A DNA stretch of 41,114 nucleotides from Candidatus Nitrosopumilus sp. (GCA_029864335.1 JAOTTS010000019.1:1-41114), one strand, 5' to 3'. Numbered from the stretch's first letter, positions 1 through 8,346 are shown. The notes: a model not told the origin generated them from the letters alone. Translations and numbers: made by a program.

Positions 1-289
1 TTTTTGTAAAACATGCCAATCGAGGTTTTCCATTAATTATCATTCCACATGAACCACATGTGGCTTGTCTACATGAATAACGTACTGCTACTGAATGATC
101 AAAATGTTTTTTGACTTCAAGAATTGCCTCCAAAACAGTTGTCCATCGTTCATAAGGAATTGTAAATTCCATGAATTGACTTGAATCATCATGTTCTGGA
201 TTGTATCTTGCAATTCGAAGTGTAATTGATTTTGATGATGATATTGACGTGGATGATTGTTCATCTGCAATGTGAGATACTTGGGCCAT
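1..289 (-). CDS. sdhB: Succinate dehydrogenase iron-sulfur subunit (N-terminal part)
   Basis: This is the N-terminal 96 residues of the iron-sulfur subunit of complex II, which passes electrons from the flavoprotein to the membrane quinone site. Translation from the ATG at 289 gives MAQVSHIADEQ..., a plant-type ferredoxin fold start (ITLRIARYNPE), then the [2Fe-2S] motif SCRQATCGSCGM near residue 75 followed by INGKPRLACFT. The [4Fe-4S] and [3Fe-4S] domain lies outside the window. The ATG sits two bases after the stop of the upstream membrane subunit, so it is the last visible gene of the sdhA-C-D-B operon. Identity is certain; only the far end is missing. Confidence 0.95.
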   Translation of the reverse strand, partial: MAQVSHIADEQSSTSISSSKSITLRIARYNPEHDDSSQFMEFTIPYERWTTVLEAILEVKKHFDHSVAVRYSCRQATCGSCGMIINGKPRLACFTK

Positions 290-291
290 CT

Positions 292-648
292 CTATATCAT
301 CCCCATATTGGTCATAATAATTGTTCGTGAACCATATGCTATCAAACCAAACATTGCTGCAAGACAACCATATGAAACAGCTTTTTCATAAACTCGTCCT
401 TGTTTTAATTCTAATAAAATAACTCTCAATCCATTAAATCCATGAATAGAAAGTAGGATCAGTATTAATTCCAGCATCGCAGCATATGGAATGAATTTAT
501 AATTTGCAAGAACAGATTCATATTCCAAAGACTCTGCAAATCCCATCGTAAGACGCATTAAAATATGGACTGCAACTAATGCTACGGCTGCCAGAGCAGT
601 TCCATAATGAATTTTCATAATTGTGCTTTCTCTCATTTTATTCACCAA
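292..648 (-). CDS. sdhD: Succinate dehydrogenase membrane anchor subunit (SdhD-like)
   Basis: A 118-residue membrane anchor of complex II with three hydrophobic segments (about residues 12-32, 50-72 and 88-108). The motif SIHGFNGLRVILLE near residue 67 matches the heme/quinone-site helix of SdhC/SdhD proteins, with a His as probable heme b ligand. Its first codons overlap the end of the preceding anchor gene by 11 bases, implying translational coupling; ATGs at codons 5 and 11 are possible alternative starts. The two anchor proteins share the FN/VNG(I/L)RV pattern, so they may be paralogues, and which is called C or D is a convention. Place in the operon makes the role secure. Confidence 0.85.
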   Translation of the reverse strand: MVNKMRESTIMKIHYGTALAAVALVAVHILMRLTMGFAESLEYESVLANYKFIPYAAMLELILILLSIHGFNGLRVILLELKQGRVYEKAVSYGCLAAMFGLIAYGSRTIIMTNMGMI

Positions 649-1069
649 ACATTACCGCTAATCCATACATCATAGCAATTGCTGCAAGAATTATTGCAGA
701 ATAGATGCCTATTTTGTGTCTGTAGTTTTGTGATGCGGGATCATATGGGTAATCAGGTCTTGCAGGTTTTCCTACACCGATTCCTCCATGCCCCAACATT
801 ACTCTAATTCCATTAACAGTATGAAATACACACATCGCAATTACAATTGCCAAAAAAAGATGCCCTTCAGTAGTTTGAGTTAATTCTAGAAATTCATCCC
901 ATCCTACTTGTCCTCTTAAAATGTTACTTGTTTCATAAATATGAGCTACAAAATATGCTAAAAGTCCCAATCCACTTAATCGCATCAGCCAATAGGCAAC
1001 CCTTTCAATTCCGTAACGGCCAGGATTAGCCATTCCTTTTATTCCTTCTTTGTGTTCATCTTGAGTCAT
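638..1069 (-). CDS. sdhC: Succinate dehydrogenase membrane anchor subunit (SdhC-like cytochrome b)
   Basis: A 143-residue membrane anchor of succinate dehydrogenase. After a short polar N terminus there is the SdhC-type motif RLSGLGLLAYFVAHIYETS (about residues 31-49), then the heme-helix motif CVFHTVNGIRVMLGH near residues 80-94, and a third membrane helix at the C terminus. These are the hallmarks of the SdhC cytochrome b556 family; the His in FHTVNG is the likely axial heme ligand. The gene begins at the base directly after the sdhA stop codon and overlaps the next anchor gene by 11 bases, so all four subunits are on one minus-strand mRNA. Confidence 0.88.
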   Translation of the reverse strand: MTQDEHKEGIKGMANPGRYGIERVAYWLMRLSGLGLLAYFVAHIYETSNILRGQVGWDEFLELTQTTEGHLFLAIVIAMCVFHTVNGIRVMLGHGGIGVGKPARPDYPYDPASQNYRHKIGIYSAIILAAIAMMYGLAVMFGE

Positions 1070-2782
1070 CTAATATTTCCTCTCAACTGGTTGATATTTT
1101 GTAATTGTTACAGGATGTGTTTTCATTATTGGTTCATTTGGATCATAGTAAGCAAGTGTATGATGTAAAAAGTTTGCATCATCACGTTTAGTATAATCAG
1201 TTCTTGCATGTGCACCACGAGATTCTTTTCTATTAATTGCACCAAGTAAAACAATCTCAGCTACCCTAAACATAGAATCAAGTTCCATTACATTTGAAAA
1301 GTTGGTATTGTACTCTTTTGCTTTGTCATCAACATGTTTCCAAGTTTGTGTTTTTAGTTCACGAATTTTTTTAAGACCTGCAACAAGATCAGTTTCATTT
1401 CTATAGACATATGCTTTTTCATTCATGGTGTCAGTGAGTTCCTGCCTAATTTCATATGGATTTACATCGCCATTTCCTCTAAAAATTCCATCATAGATTC
1501 TCTTTTCTTCTGCAGATACTAAATGATGGGGCCAAGGATTTGAGGCAGTATTATTCATCGCATATTCTGCGGCCAGTTCACCAGTGATTTTTCCCCAAAC
1601 AATGCATTCAGATGTAGAATTTGCGCCTAATCTATTTGAGCCATGAACACTGTTACATGCAGCCTCTCCGGCAGCCCAAACTCCTTGAATTTCCGTTGCG
1701 CCATCAATATCAGTATGAATGCCTCCCATCATATAATGACAAACAGGTCGAATGTCAAGTAAATCTGTAGCAGGATCAATACCAGAAAATTTTATTGATA
1801 TTTCTCTAATGCCACCTAATTTTTCTTTAATTTTCTCATCACCAATATGCCTCAAATCAAGTTTCATACAATCAACACCTGTTTCATGTTTGAATCCACG
1901 TCCTTCTTGAATTTCTGTCATAATTGATCTAGATACAATATCACGAGGTGCTAATTCCATTTTACCAGCAGCATAAGTTTTCATAAATCGTTCACCTTTG
2001 TTGTTTAGAAGATAACCACCTTCACCTCTTGCACCTTCTGTAATCAAAATTCCAGAGGGCATAATTCCTGTTGGGTGAAATTGTACAAATTCCATGTCTT
2101 TGAGTGCCATACCAGCACGTAATCCCATATCCAAGCCATCAGGAGTTGAAGAAAGTGCATAAGTTGAGAAACTATACAAACGTCCAGCTCCGCCAGTTGC
2201 AATGATAAGAGCTTTTCCTTTAATTGTGTAAAATGTTCCTGAAGATAATTCAATTGCAGTAACACCCATGAATTTTTTTCCATCGTGTATAATTGACGTT
2301 ACAAACCATTCATTGAGATATTCAATATTTTCAAATTTTTGACATGTATCATACAAAGTTTGCATTTCAAAGAAACCAACTTTATCAGATGCATACGTTG
2401 CTCTAGGAAAACTATAACCACCAAAGTTTCGTTGATCAATTCTCCCATCTGATCTTCTAGACCATGGCATTCCCCAATGATCTAACTGACGAATTTGTTG
2501 TGGCATTTCAATACATAGTCTTTCAGCAACATCTTGGTCTGCAAGAAAATCACTTCCTTTAACAGTATCATAAACATGAGATTCAATAGTATCACCTTCA
2601 TCCTCAAAAAGAACTGCTGCAGTTCCTCCTTCTGCAGAGACAGAGTGTGAACGCATTACTTGTACTTTGGAAACAACACCAATTTTGAGATGAGGGCTCT
2701 TTTTGGCTGCAGATATAGCTGCCCTCAATCCAGCAAGACCTGAACCACAAATAATCAAATCAAATTCTAAGAAATCAACCAT
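1070..2782 (-). CDS. sdhA: Succinate dehydrogenase/fumarate reductase flavoprotein subunit
   Basis: The 570-residue catalytic flavoprotein that oxidises succinate to fumarate in the TCA cycle and respiratory chain. It has the FAD-binding GSGLAGLRAA at residues 13-22 and the motif RSHSVSAEGGTAA, in which His46 is the probable covalent FAD attachment site. Further on are HPTGI and ITEGARGEGGYLLN around the active site, the capping domain, and HGSNRLGANSTSE in the FAD domain. Length is normal for the family. The ATG at 2782 lies about 30 bases from a TATA box (minus-strand TTTAAC/ATATTTAA region 2809-2817), so the mRNA has almost no leader. It is the first gene of the sdhA-C-D-B operon and diverges from the PadR regulator. 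Confidence 0.97.
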   Translation of the reverse strand: MVDFLEFDLIICGSGLAGLRAAISAAKKSPHLKIGVVSKVQVMRSHSVSAEGGTAAVLFEDEGDTIESHVYDTVKGSDFLADQDVAERLCIEMPQQIRQLDHWGMPWSRRSDGRIDQRNFGGYSFPRATYASDKVGFFEMQTLYDTCQKFENIEYLNEWFVTSIIHDGKKFMGVTAIELSSGTFYTIKGKALIIATGGAGRLYSFSTYALSSTPDGLDMGLRAGMALKDMEFVQFHPTGIMPSGILITEGARGEGGYLLNNKGERFMKTYAAGKMELAPRDIVSRSIMTEIQEGRGFKHETGVDCMKLDLRHIGDEKIKEKLGGIREISIKFSGIDPATDLLDIRPVCHYMMGGIHTDIDGATEIQGVWAAGEAACNSVHGSNRLGANSTSECIVWGKITGELAAEYAMNNTASNPWPHHLVSAEEKRIYDGIFRGNGDVNPYEIRQELTDTMNEKAYVYRNETDLVAGLKKIRELKTQTWKHVDDKAKEYNTNFSNVMELDSMFRVAEIVLLGAINRKESRGAHARTDYTKRDDANFLHHTLAYYDPNEPIMKTHPVTITKYQPVERKY

Positions 2783-2807
2783 TTTTAGACAGGCTTACTT
2801 AAGGTGG

Positions 2808-2818
2808 GTTAAATATGT
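2808..2818 (-). promoter_or_regulatory. TATA-box promoter of the sdh operon
   Basis: The minus strand reads ACATATTTAAC here, a good archaeal TATA element. Counting about 25 bases downstream predicts a transcript start near 2788, six bases before the sdhA ATG. It is about 30 bases from the PadR promoter on the other strand, so the two promoters are back to back. Confidence 0.6.
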
Positions 2819-2845
2819 AGCAATTGTTAGGCACAGCACAAAAAA

Positions 2846-2878
2846 TTAAAATATATCACTAGTGATATCACTAGTGAT
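2846..2878 (+). promoter_or_regulatory. TATA box plus tandem palindromic operator at the PadR start
   Basis: A TATA element (TTAAAATATA, 2846-2855) is followed directly by two exact head-to-tail copies of the perfect palindrome ATCACTAGTGAT (2855-2866 and 2867-2878). The 24-base block is itself palindromic. The expected transcript start (about 25 bases after the TATA centre) falls at 2876, on the ATG at 2877, so a bound dimer pair would block initiation. The natural reader is the PadR protein encoded here (autoregulation), though this is inferred from position only. Confidence 0.72.
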
Positions 2879-3386
2879 GATTTCTGAATGGTTTCAAAGA
2901 GTTGGAAGTTCAATTCCAAGAGGATTCTCAAGATATTTCATTTTAGAATTATTAAAAAAGAAAGAGCATACTGGTAAGGAGATTATAGATTATGCCGTAG
3001 AACAAAGTAATGGGATTTGGAAACCATCTCCAGGATTAATCTATCCTTTATTGGGTAGATTGCTAGATGAAGGACTGATTGGAGAAACAAAAGATGGAAG
3101 ATACAAACTAACAAAAAAAGGACTTGATACTGCTGAAGATGTAGATAAAATTAACAATATTGTAAAAAAACAATTAGAAGTTCTTTTTAGATTAGGAAAT
3201 GTAGGAAGATTTGTTGCATTAGATTTGTTAGAGAAGATCTCTACAATGGGATCTATTCTTAGTTCTAATTTAGCAAATATGACTGATGATGAAACTCAAA
3301 AGTATAGGAAATTCCTTCAAGATGAACTAAAGAAAATGGATGAAAAAAGTTCAAAGAAGAAAGGAAAAGAGATTAAAATTGAATAA
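2877..3386 (+). CDS. PadR-family transcriptional regulator
   Basis: A 169-residue winged-helix DNA-binding protein of the PadR family. The N-terminal domain (about residues 15-95) has the family pattern: FSRYFILELLKKKEHTGKEI, then SPGLIYPLLGRLLDEGLI as recognition helix, then the wing DGRYKLTKKG. A longer helical C terminus (KYRKFLQDELKKMDEKSSKKK), probably for dimerisation, ends in a Lys-rich tail. A GTG five codons upstream (2862) is in frame, but the TATA spacing predicts a leaderless mRNA starting at the ATG at 2877. PadR proteins usually repress a transporter or stress gene next door and themselves; the neighbour here is a dead MFS transporter, so its present target may be itself or sdh. 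Confidence 0.9.
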   Translation: MISEWFQRVGSSIPRGFSRYFILELLKKKEHTGKEIIDYAVEQSNGIWKPSPGLIYPLLGRLLDEGLIGETKDGRYKLTKKGLDTAEDVDKINNIVKKQLEVLFRLGNVGRFVALDLLEKISTMGSILSSNLANMTDDETQKYRKFLQDELKKMDEKSSKKKGKEIKIE

Positions 3387-3427
3387 TATTTTGAAAAGTA
3401 GAAATTAATCTACCCTTTAGAAAACAT

Positions 3428-4701
3428 ATGACATCACTTAGTAGAGAACAAAAGTCTATAATTTTTGGTTCATGGCTAGGATGGTCACTTGATGGTTATG
3501 ACTTAGTTTTGATGTTATTAGTAATTCCATTAATTAGCATACTATTTTTTCCTGCAGAAGATACAACATTTTCTCTTTTGGCAACATTTGCAGCATATAT
3601 CATAACATTAATCATGCGACCATTTGGAGGAGCTTTTTTTGGAAATTTTGGAGATAAACATGGATGGAAGAAAGCAATGATCATTACAATCATGGGATTT
3701 TCTGGAGCCACGTTTGCAACTGGATTACTACCAACTTGGCAAATGATTGGATTTATGGCACCAATTTTACTAATTGGATTACGATTAACACAGGGATTTT
3801 TTGCTGGAGGAGAATGTGGAAGTGGTGCAGTCATAACTATGGAAACAGCACCAAAAGAAAAGAGAGGAATTCTTTCTGGGTTTTTATAAAGTGGTTTTAA
3901 TTTTGGTTTTGTAATTGCATCGGTAGTATTTTTTGGAGCAGTTTCATTATTTCCAGAAGAGCAATTTGTTGAAATTGGTGGAGAATTATGTTTTTTACAG
4001 GAATCATTCCGGGACTTGTTGCATTATTTGTTCGATTTAGAATGAATCACAAGTATGACTTGCCAAACAAAAACAGAAAAATCACCCCTTAAGAAATTAC
4101 TTTCTAGCAAAGACGGAAGAAATCGATCATCTTTTCCTTGATTTTAATGACAGGACTCATGTATACATATTATACATCAATTGGATTTTACCCAACGTTT
4201 CTACAAAATTATGTAGAAATTGAAAAAACTGAAGTATCATTGTTAATGATTGTTGCAACAACGACGTCATTGTTTGGTCAAATTTTTACAGGTTATCTTA
4301 GTCAAAGAATTGGCAGAAAAAAAGCAATTGGGTATTTTGCTATGGTCGCAATTGCATTTGCAATTCCTGCATTTTATGGATTGTACCAGGCGGAATCAGC
4401 ATTTGAAAGAATTGCATATACTGTAGTTTTGATTGTTGTTGCAACTACAGGATTTGGTCCAATTCCAGCATTTTTGTCTGAGAGATTTCCAACAGAAGTT
4501 AGAAACAGTGCAAGTGGTTTTATCTATAATGGAGGACTAATTTTCGGATCTTGGGCTCCATTAATTGCAGTAACAATGATATCAAAAGGATCAGAGTTAA
4601 TTCTAGTTTTACTTGGAATTAATGTAATAATTGGTTCAATAATTATTTTAATTGGTGTAAAGATTAATCCTGAAACAAGAGACGTTGATATTTCCAAGTG
4701 A
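3428..4701 (+). pseudogene. Broken MFS transporter (metabolite:proton symporter type)
   Basis: Remains of an MFS permease of about 420 residues, of the MHS (ShiA/proline-betaine-like) group. The first part is open for 153 codons (WLGWSLDGYDLVLMLLVIPL; FGDKHGWKKAMIITIMG; RLTQGFFAGGECGSG; APKEKRGILSGFL). A TAA at 3887-3889 then replaces what should be Gln (FL*SGFNFGF). The frame goes on to about 3980, where a lost base breaks IGWRIMFFTG, shifts again near 4070 before SPLKKLLSSKDGRNR, and again near 4133. The last part (from 4138, GLMYTYYTSIGFYPTFLQN to FPTEVRNSASGF) is intact. One stop plus three frameshifts rule out a single sequencing error. It follows PadR by 41 bases and was probably its regulated partner. 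Confidence 0.88.
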
Positions 4702-4745
4702 CATTATTTTTAAAATCATAAATAATTCAGAAAAAGAATAGATTC

Positions 4746-5612
4746 ATGAAAAATTTGCGTAACATGTTAAAATCGAATAAACCCCTTGTAATTCCAGGGG
4801 TTTATGATGCAATTGGTGCAAAGATTGCTGAGAAGGTTGGATTTGATGCAATGTTCCAAACAGGATATGGTACATCTGCAACTCTATTTGGAATGCCAGA
4901 TTATGGATTTATTGGCGCATCTGAAACAGTTGATAATGCAAGAAGAATTTGCAGAACAGTTTCAGTTCCGGTAATTGTTGATTCAGATACAGGTTATGGA
5001 AATGCACTAAGTGTTTGGAAGCTAGTTAAAGAACTAGAGTCTGCAGGAGCATCAGGAATGTTTCTAGAAGATCAAAGATGGCCTAAGAGATGTGGACATA
5101 TGCAAGGAAAAGAAGTAGTACCACAAGAAGAATATACAGAAAAATTGAACGCTGCAATTGATGCTAGAGAAAGTAAAGAGTTCTTTATTGTTGCCAGAAC
5201 AGATGCAAGAGCAACAGAAGGATTAGATGCAGCAATCGAACGAGGAATTCAAAATAAAAAAACAGGAGCTGATGCAGTGTTCATTGAAGCACCAAGATCA
5301 TTGAATGAAATGAAAAAAATTGGAAAGGAAATCAATGCACCTCTTGTTGCAAATATGATTGAGGGAGGAGCAACACCACTTAGTTCCGCTCAAGTATTGA
5401 ACAAAATGGGATTTAAAATAATATTATACCCACTTTCTGTATTATTTGCAAACACATTTGCTACAATGAGTATTTTACAAGAGTTAAAGAAAACTGGAAC
5501 CACTGCAAAATTCAAACAAAAAGTTGTTAATTTTGATCAATTTAATGATCTAGTAGATCTTCCAAAGTTTAGAAAGATGGAAAAGAAGTACAGATTTTCA
5601 AAGAGAGAATAA
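4746..5612 (+). CDS. Isocitrate lyase/PEP mutase family enzyme (2-methylisocitrate lyase-like)
   Basis: A 288-residue TIM-barrel enzyme of the isocitrate lyase/PEP mutase superfamily. It has the substrate-binding start VIPGVYDAIGAKIAEKVGFDA, the metal-site motif VDSDTGYGN (about residues 79-87), and the lyase signature PKRCGHMQGK with catalytic Cys116 in KRCGH (residues 114-118). KRCGH favours C-C bond lyases (methylisocitrate lyase, oxaloacetate hydrolase types) over phosphonate mutases. Length fits PrpB (about 290) rather than isocitrate lyase (above 400). No methylcitrate-cycle genes are nearby, so the true substrate is open. A TATA element near 4717-4725 is 26 bases from the ATG, so it has its own leaderless promoter. 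Confidence 0.85.
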   Translation: MKNLRNMLKSNKPLVIPGVYDAIGAKIAEKVGFDAMFQTGYGTSATLFGMPDYGFIGASETVDNARRICRTVSVPVIVDSDTGYGNALSVWKLVKELESAGASGMFLEDQRWPKRCGHMQGKEVVPQEEYTEKLNAAIDARESKEFFIVARTDARATEGLDAAIERGIQNKKTGADAVFIEAPRSLNEMKKIGKEINAPLVANMIEGGATPLSSAQVLNKMGFKIILYPLSVLFANTFATMSILQELKKTGTTAKFKQKVVNFDQFNDLVDLPKFRKMEKKYRFSKRE

Positions 5613-5631
5613 AAGAAAAAATTTCAAGTAA

Positions 5632-5647
5632 AGCATACAGTTATGCT
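5632..5647. terminator. Hairpin between convergent genes
   Basis: AGCATA-cagt-TATGCT forms a perfect 6-bp stem with a 4-base loop at the meeting point of two convergent genes, overlapping the alba stop codon. On the minus strand it is followed by a T-rich tract (ATTTTTTCTTTTATT), so it may help end the alba transcript. Confidence 0.4.
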
Positions 5648-5928
5648 GTATTTCTCTTTACTTCAATTTCTATTGTTGAAACGTTTCTGGTTCTACCGTC
5701 TTGTGACTCTAGTGATTCTGAGCCAATTTTTATTTCCCCGATAGAGTAGCCTGCATTTTCTGTTTTTCTTGCAATGATTTGAGCTACATCTACAGCACGA
5801 CCTATGCTGAGTCCTCTAGCTTTGATGTTGACGGCCGGTAAGTTTGCCAGTTGAATTAGCGTTGATGTAACATATGCCATCAATGGTTTCTTACCAATGA
5901 ATATGGTGTCTCTGGCTTCATTTGACAT
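5641..5928 (-). CDS. albA: DNA/RNA-binding protein Alba
   Basis: A 95-residue chromatin protein of the Alba (Ssh10b/Sac10b) family that coats DNA and also binds RNA. The sequence has the family layout: N-terminal TIFIGKKPLMAYVTSTLIQL, with the paired lysines (IGKKP) that contact nucleic acid and one of which is acetylated in Sulfolobus Alba. Next come ARGLSIGRAVDVAQIIARK and a C-terminal beta hairpin with the basic turn SQDGRTRNVSTIEIEV. Full length. A TATA-like TTTAAATTA at about 5952-5960 on the minus strand places the transcript start within a few bases of the ATG, and its spacer is shared with the divergent HEAT-repeat gene. Confidence 0.95.
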   Translation of the reverse strand: MSNEARDTIFIGKKPLMAYVTSTLIQLANLPAVNIKARGLSIGRAVDVAQIIARKTENAGYSIGEIKIGSESLESQDGRTRNVSTIEIEVKRNTA

Positions 5929-6041
5929 AGAAAATATACTATTTAACGATAATTTAAAGCTAAAAGGGTTTTTTGAATTTGTTGAAAAAATCTTGAAAAA
6001 TTTTAACTAATATTAACCAGAAGAGAGGATTTCTTGCGAAC

Positions 6042-6575
6042 TTGAAAAACATTTCAAAAGTTTTAGAATCGGGCAGCAGTCAGGAGAAAATTAAAATTTT
6101 AGAAACACTTGATAAAACAGACAATCCAATAATTTTAGAAAAAATAATTTCAAAATTAGACGATGACGATATTCAAGTAAGAGGAGAAGCGTTTAGCTCA
6201 CTTGTATTAAATGAGAATGATATTTCTTATTTTTTAATTAAAAGTTTGAATTCTGGTAGCAAAAATATCAGAAGTTTTGCATCCCTAATTTTAGCAAATA
6301 GAAATGAAAAGGATGCAGTCCCAGAAATAATTAAACTTGCAAATGATGAACGTTCCATGGTTAGATCATGTGCATTAGGTGCATTAGGACATCTTAGAGC
6401 AAAAGGGGCAGAAGAAATTTTCTTACAATCTCTTTTAGATTCAAATTTAGAAGTTAGAAAAAGTGCCCTTCAAGCAATTATTGATCTAAAGATTATAGTT
6501 CCAGAAGATAAAAAAAATAAGATTAATAAACAGAAAGATTCTGAAATTGAAAAGTTACTTTTGAAATTAAAATAG
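6042..6575 (+). CDS. HEAT-repeat protein
   Basis: A 177-residue all-helical protein made of HEAT/PBS-lyase-type repeats of about 30 residues. Units can be aligned at residues 15-45 (DNPIILEKIISKLDDDDIQV), 46-78 (RGEAFSSLVLNENDISYFLI), 80-110 (RSFASLILANRNEKDAVPEI), 111-140 (RSCALGALGHLRAKGAEEIF) and 141-165 (VRKSALQAIIDLK). Such proteins act as protein-protein scaffolds; some help attach bilins or assemble enzymes, but nothing here names a partner. It starts at a TTG (6042), with a purine-rich GAGAGG about 15 bases upstream. Its stop codon directly abuts the tRNA-Ala gene on the opposite strand. There is no signal peptide, so it is cytoplasmic. Confidence 0.8.
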   Translation: MKNISKVLESGSSQEKIKILETLDKTDNPIILEKIISKLDDDDIQVRGEAFSSLVLNENDISYFLIKSLNSGSKNIRSFASLILANRNEKDAVPEIIKLANDERSMVRSCALGALGHLRAKGAEEIFLQSLLDSNLEVRKSALQAIIDLKIIVPEDKKNKINKQKDSEIEKLLLKLK

Positions 6576-6649
6576 TGGACCGGAAGGGATTTGAACCCTT
6601 GATCCGATGCATGCCATGCACCTATCCTACCAGACTAGACGACCGGCCC
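6576..6649 (-). tRNA. tRNA-Ala(GGC)
   Basis: A 74-base tRNA folds cleanly on the minus strand. The acceptor stem is GGGCCGG/CCGGTCC with the G3:U70 wobble that marks alanine tRNAs. The D arm is GTCT/GGAT with GG in the loop; the anticodon arm is GGTGC-ATGGCAT-GCATC with anticodon GGC; the T arm is AAGGG-TTCAAAT-CCCTT; the discriminator is A. No intron, and CCA is not encoded. Its 3' end touches the stop codon of the convergent HEAT-repeat gene. Confidence 0.95.
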
Positions 6650-6773
6650 AATAATCAGAAATCTGATTGAATAAGATTTTTCAAAATGGTTATTAACGTT
6701 TAGCGGTTTTATTGAAATCCCCCTATGAAATTAACACAATATATTTAACCTCGATAATGATGGTTCAATCGTT

Positions 6774-7619
6774 ATGGTAGTAGATAACAAGGCAACTGTC
6801 ACTTATGTGCAATTACTAAAAGAGGATCTTGTAATTATTAGATTAGTTCCAAAAGATGGACCAATCCCAGATTATAAAGTCGGTCAATTTATCACATTAG
6901 GATTACCAAATCCTGCAGAAGGAGGTAAAATTGTTAGACGTGCATATTCAATTGCATCTCATCCAGAAAATAGAGATTACATTGAGCTCGTAATAAGATG
7001 GGTAAGAAAACCACTTCCAGGCAGATTAACTACTCAAATATTTAATGCAAAAGAAGGAGATGAGATTCTCTGGTTAAAACCTACAGGTAGAGCTTTGTTA
7101 ATTAATGAAGAACTTCCAAATGGAGAAAAAGATAACAGAAGAATTGTTTGTATTGGTGGTGGTACAGGTCTTGCACCATTTGTTAGCTATGCACAACATT
7201 TTCATGATGCAGGAGATAAACGTGAAATCATAGTTTTGCATGGTGCAAGTTATGTTGATGAATTAAGTTACAAAGATTTGCTAACTAATCTTGAAAATGA
7301 GAGTATCACAAGAGGCAAGAATGAATGGGATTTTAAATACAGAGCAGCTATCAGTAGACCACAAGAATGGTTTAACAGATCATGGGCTGGTCAAGTTGGA
7401 AGGGTTGAAACATTTCTGAGACCTAGGGATAACGGAAGATCACCACTAGAAGAATTAATAGGAGATGTAATTACAAAAGAAAATACAATGTTCTATGTTT
7501 GTGGTTGGCAAGGAACAATAGATGGAGTAATGGACTTCTTAAAACCAAAAGGTTTTGTCACAGAACATGACAAACGTGAAGATGGAAGCTTTGAAGTCAA
7601 ATACGAATCATACGGATGA
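6774..7619 (+). CDS. Ferredoxin--NADP(+) reductase-like flavoprotein
   Basis: A 281-residue cytoplasmic oxidoreductase of the ferredoxin/flavodoxin-NADP reductase family, moving electrons between NADPH and ferredoxin or flavodoxin. The N-terminal FAD domain carries RRAYSIASH (RAYS at residues 56-59, isoalloxazine and phosphate binding). The NAD(P) domain carries CIGGGTGLAPFVSYA (about residue 125) and ends with FYVCGWQGTIDGVMDFL, which holds the catalytic-site Cys-Gly of the superfamily. Length matches bacterial Fpr (about 250-280). The TATA element ATATATTT at 6739-6747 lies 26-30 bases before the ATG. Stand-alone gene; the twin ferredoxins at 18.2-19.3 kb are plausible partners. Confidence 0.87.
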   Translation: MVVDNKATVTYVQLLKEDLVIIRLVPKDGPIPDYKVGQFITLGLPNPAEGGKIVRRAYSIASHPENRDYIELVIRWVRKPLPGRLTTQIFNAKEGDEILWLKPTGRALLINEELPNGEKDNRRIVCIGGGTGLAPFVSYAQHFHDAGDKREIIVLHGASYVDELSYKDLLTNLENESITRGKNEWDFKYRAAISRPQEWFNRSWAGQVGRVETFLRPRDNGRSPLEELIGDVITKENTMFYVCGWQGTIDGVMDFLKPKGFVTEHDKREDGSFEVKYESYG

Positions 7620-7681
7620 TTTTTAAAAAAATAAGTCAGAAAATCAATCATTGAAATATAGGATTCATCTAATAAAACCAA

Positions 7682-8308
7682 TTGATTACTGCACTATATC
7701 TTGCACATCTAAATCCCGTAACTAATGCACATGTTGAAATAATTTCTGGCCTAAAAAAAGAAGCAGATGTTGTTAAAGTCATGCCAGTAGTTTTCAAAGA
7801 CGGAGAAAAAGAAATCAACAGTAAGAGTTTTCCATTTAATTTTGAAACTAGAAAGAAAATGCTTGTCTCTGTTTTTGGAGATTCAATTCAAATAACTGAT
7901 GATTACGCTTTTTTTGCTCCATTTAAGAAATACCTGCCACCCCTGTTGGCTCCAAAATCATGGCAATTAAGAAAACAAATTCTTAGAGGAGTGGAGGGCG
8001 ATTTTTTTTCATATACGGGTGACAAAGCAGAAGGATACATGCTGAAAATATATAGATTGAAACCCAAGGTAGGAGAGAGAAAAGCTCTTTCTGCAGCATC
8101 GGTCAAAGAAAAATTGTATGATACAGCTCTTAGAAAAGAGTCGTCATGGAAAGACCATGTACCAGAAAGTATTGCCAAGATTATTGAAGAAGAATGGAAA
8201 ACAGTTGAAAAATTTGCAAATACAGAAGATATGACTATTAGAGTAGCAGGAATGAAATTTCCTAAAGAAGGATATAGTCAAAGAACAATCCAAAATAGTA
8301 GAAATTAA
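7682..8308 (+). CDS. Nucleotidyltransferase of the NMN adenylyltransferase/cytidylyltransferase superfamily, diverged motifs
   Basis: A 208-residue protein with the Rossmann-type nucleotidyltransferase fold. The start ALYLAHLNPVTNAHVEIIS corresponds to the phosphate-binding FNPPHxGH segment, but the usual HxGH reads TNAH here. The C-terminal part KALSAASVKEKL matches the ISTxxxR motif with Lys in place of Arg, followed by SSWKDHVPESIAKII, the usual W...VP...I helix. The order and spacing fit NMNAT-like enzymes, yet both catalytic motifs are altered, so the nucleotide or acceptor may differ from NAD synthesis. The last 35 residues are an extra tail. The start is a TTG at 7682; no ATG fits the fold. 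Confidence 0.65.
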   Translation: MITALYLAHLNPVTNAHVEIISGLKKEADVVKVMPVVFKDGEKEINSKSFPFNFETRKKMLVSVFGDSIQITDDYAFFAPFKKYLPPLLAPKSWQLRKQILRGVEGDFFSYTGDKAEGYMLKIYRLKPKVGERKALSAASVKEKLYDTALRKESSWKDHVPESIAKIIEEEWKTVEKFANTEDMTIRVAGMKFPKEGYSQRTIQNSRN

Positions 8309-8346
8309 TTGAAAATAGATTAATACACATCTAGTAAAAATTTCTT

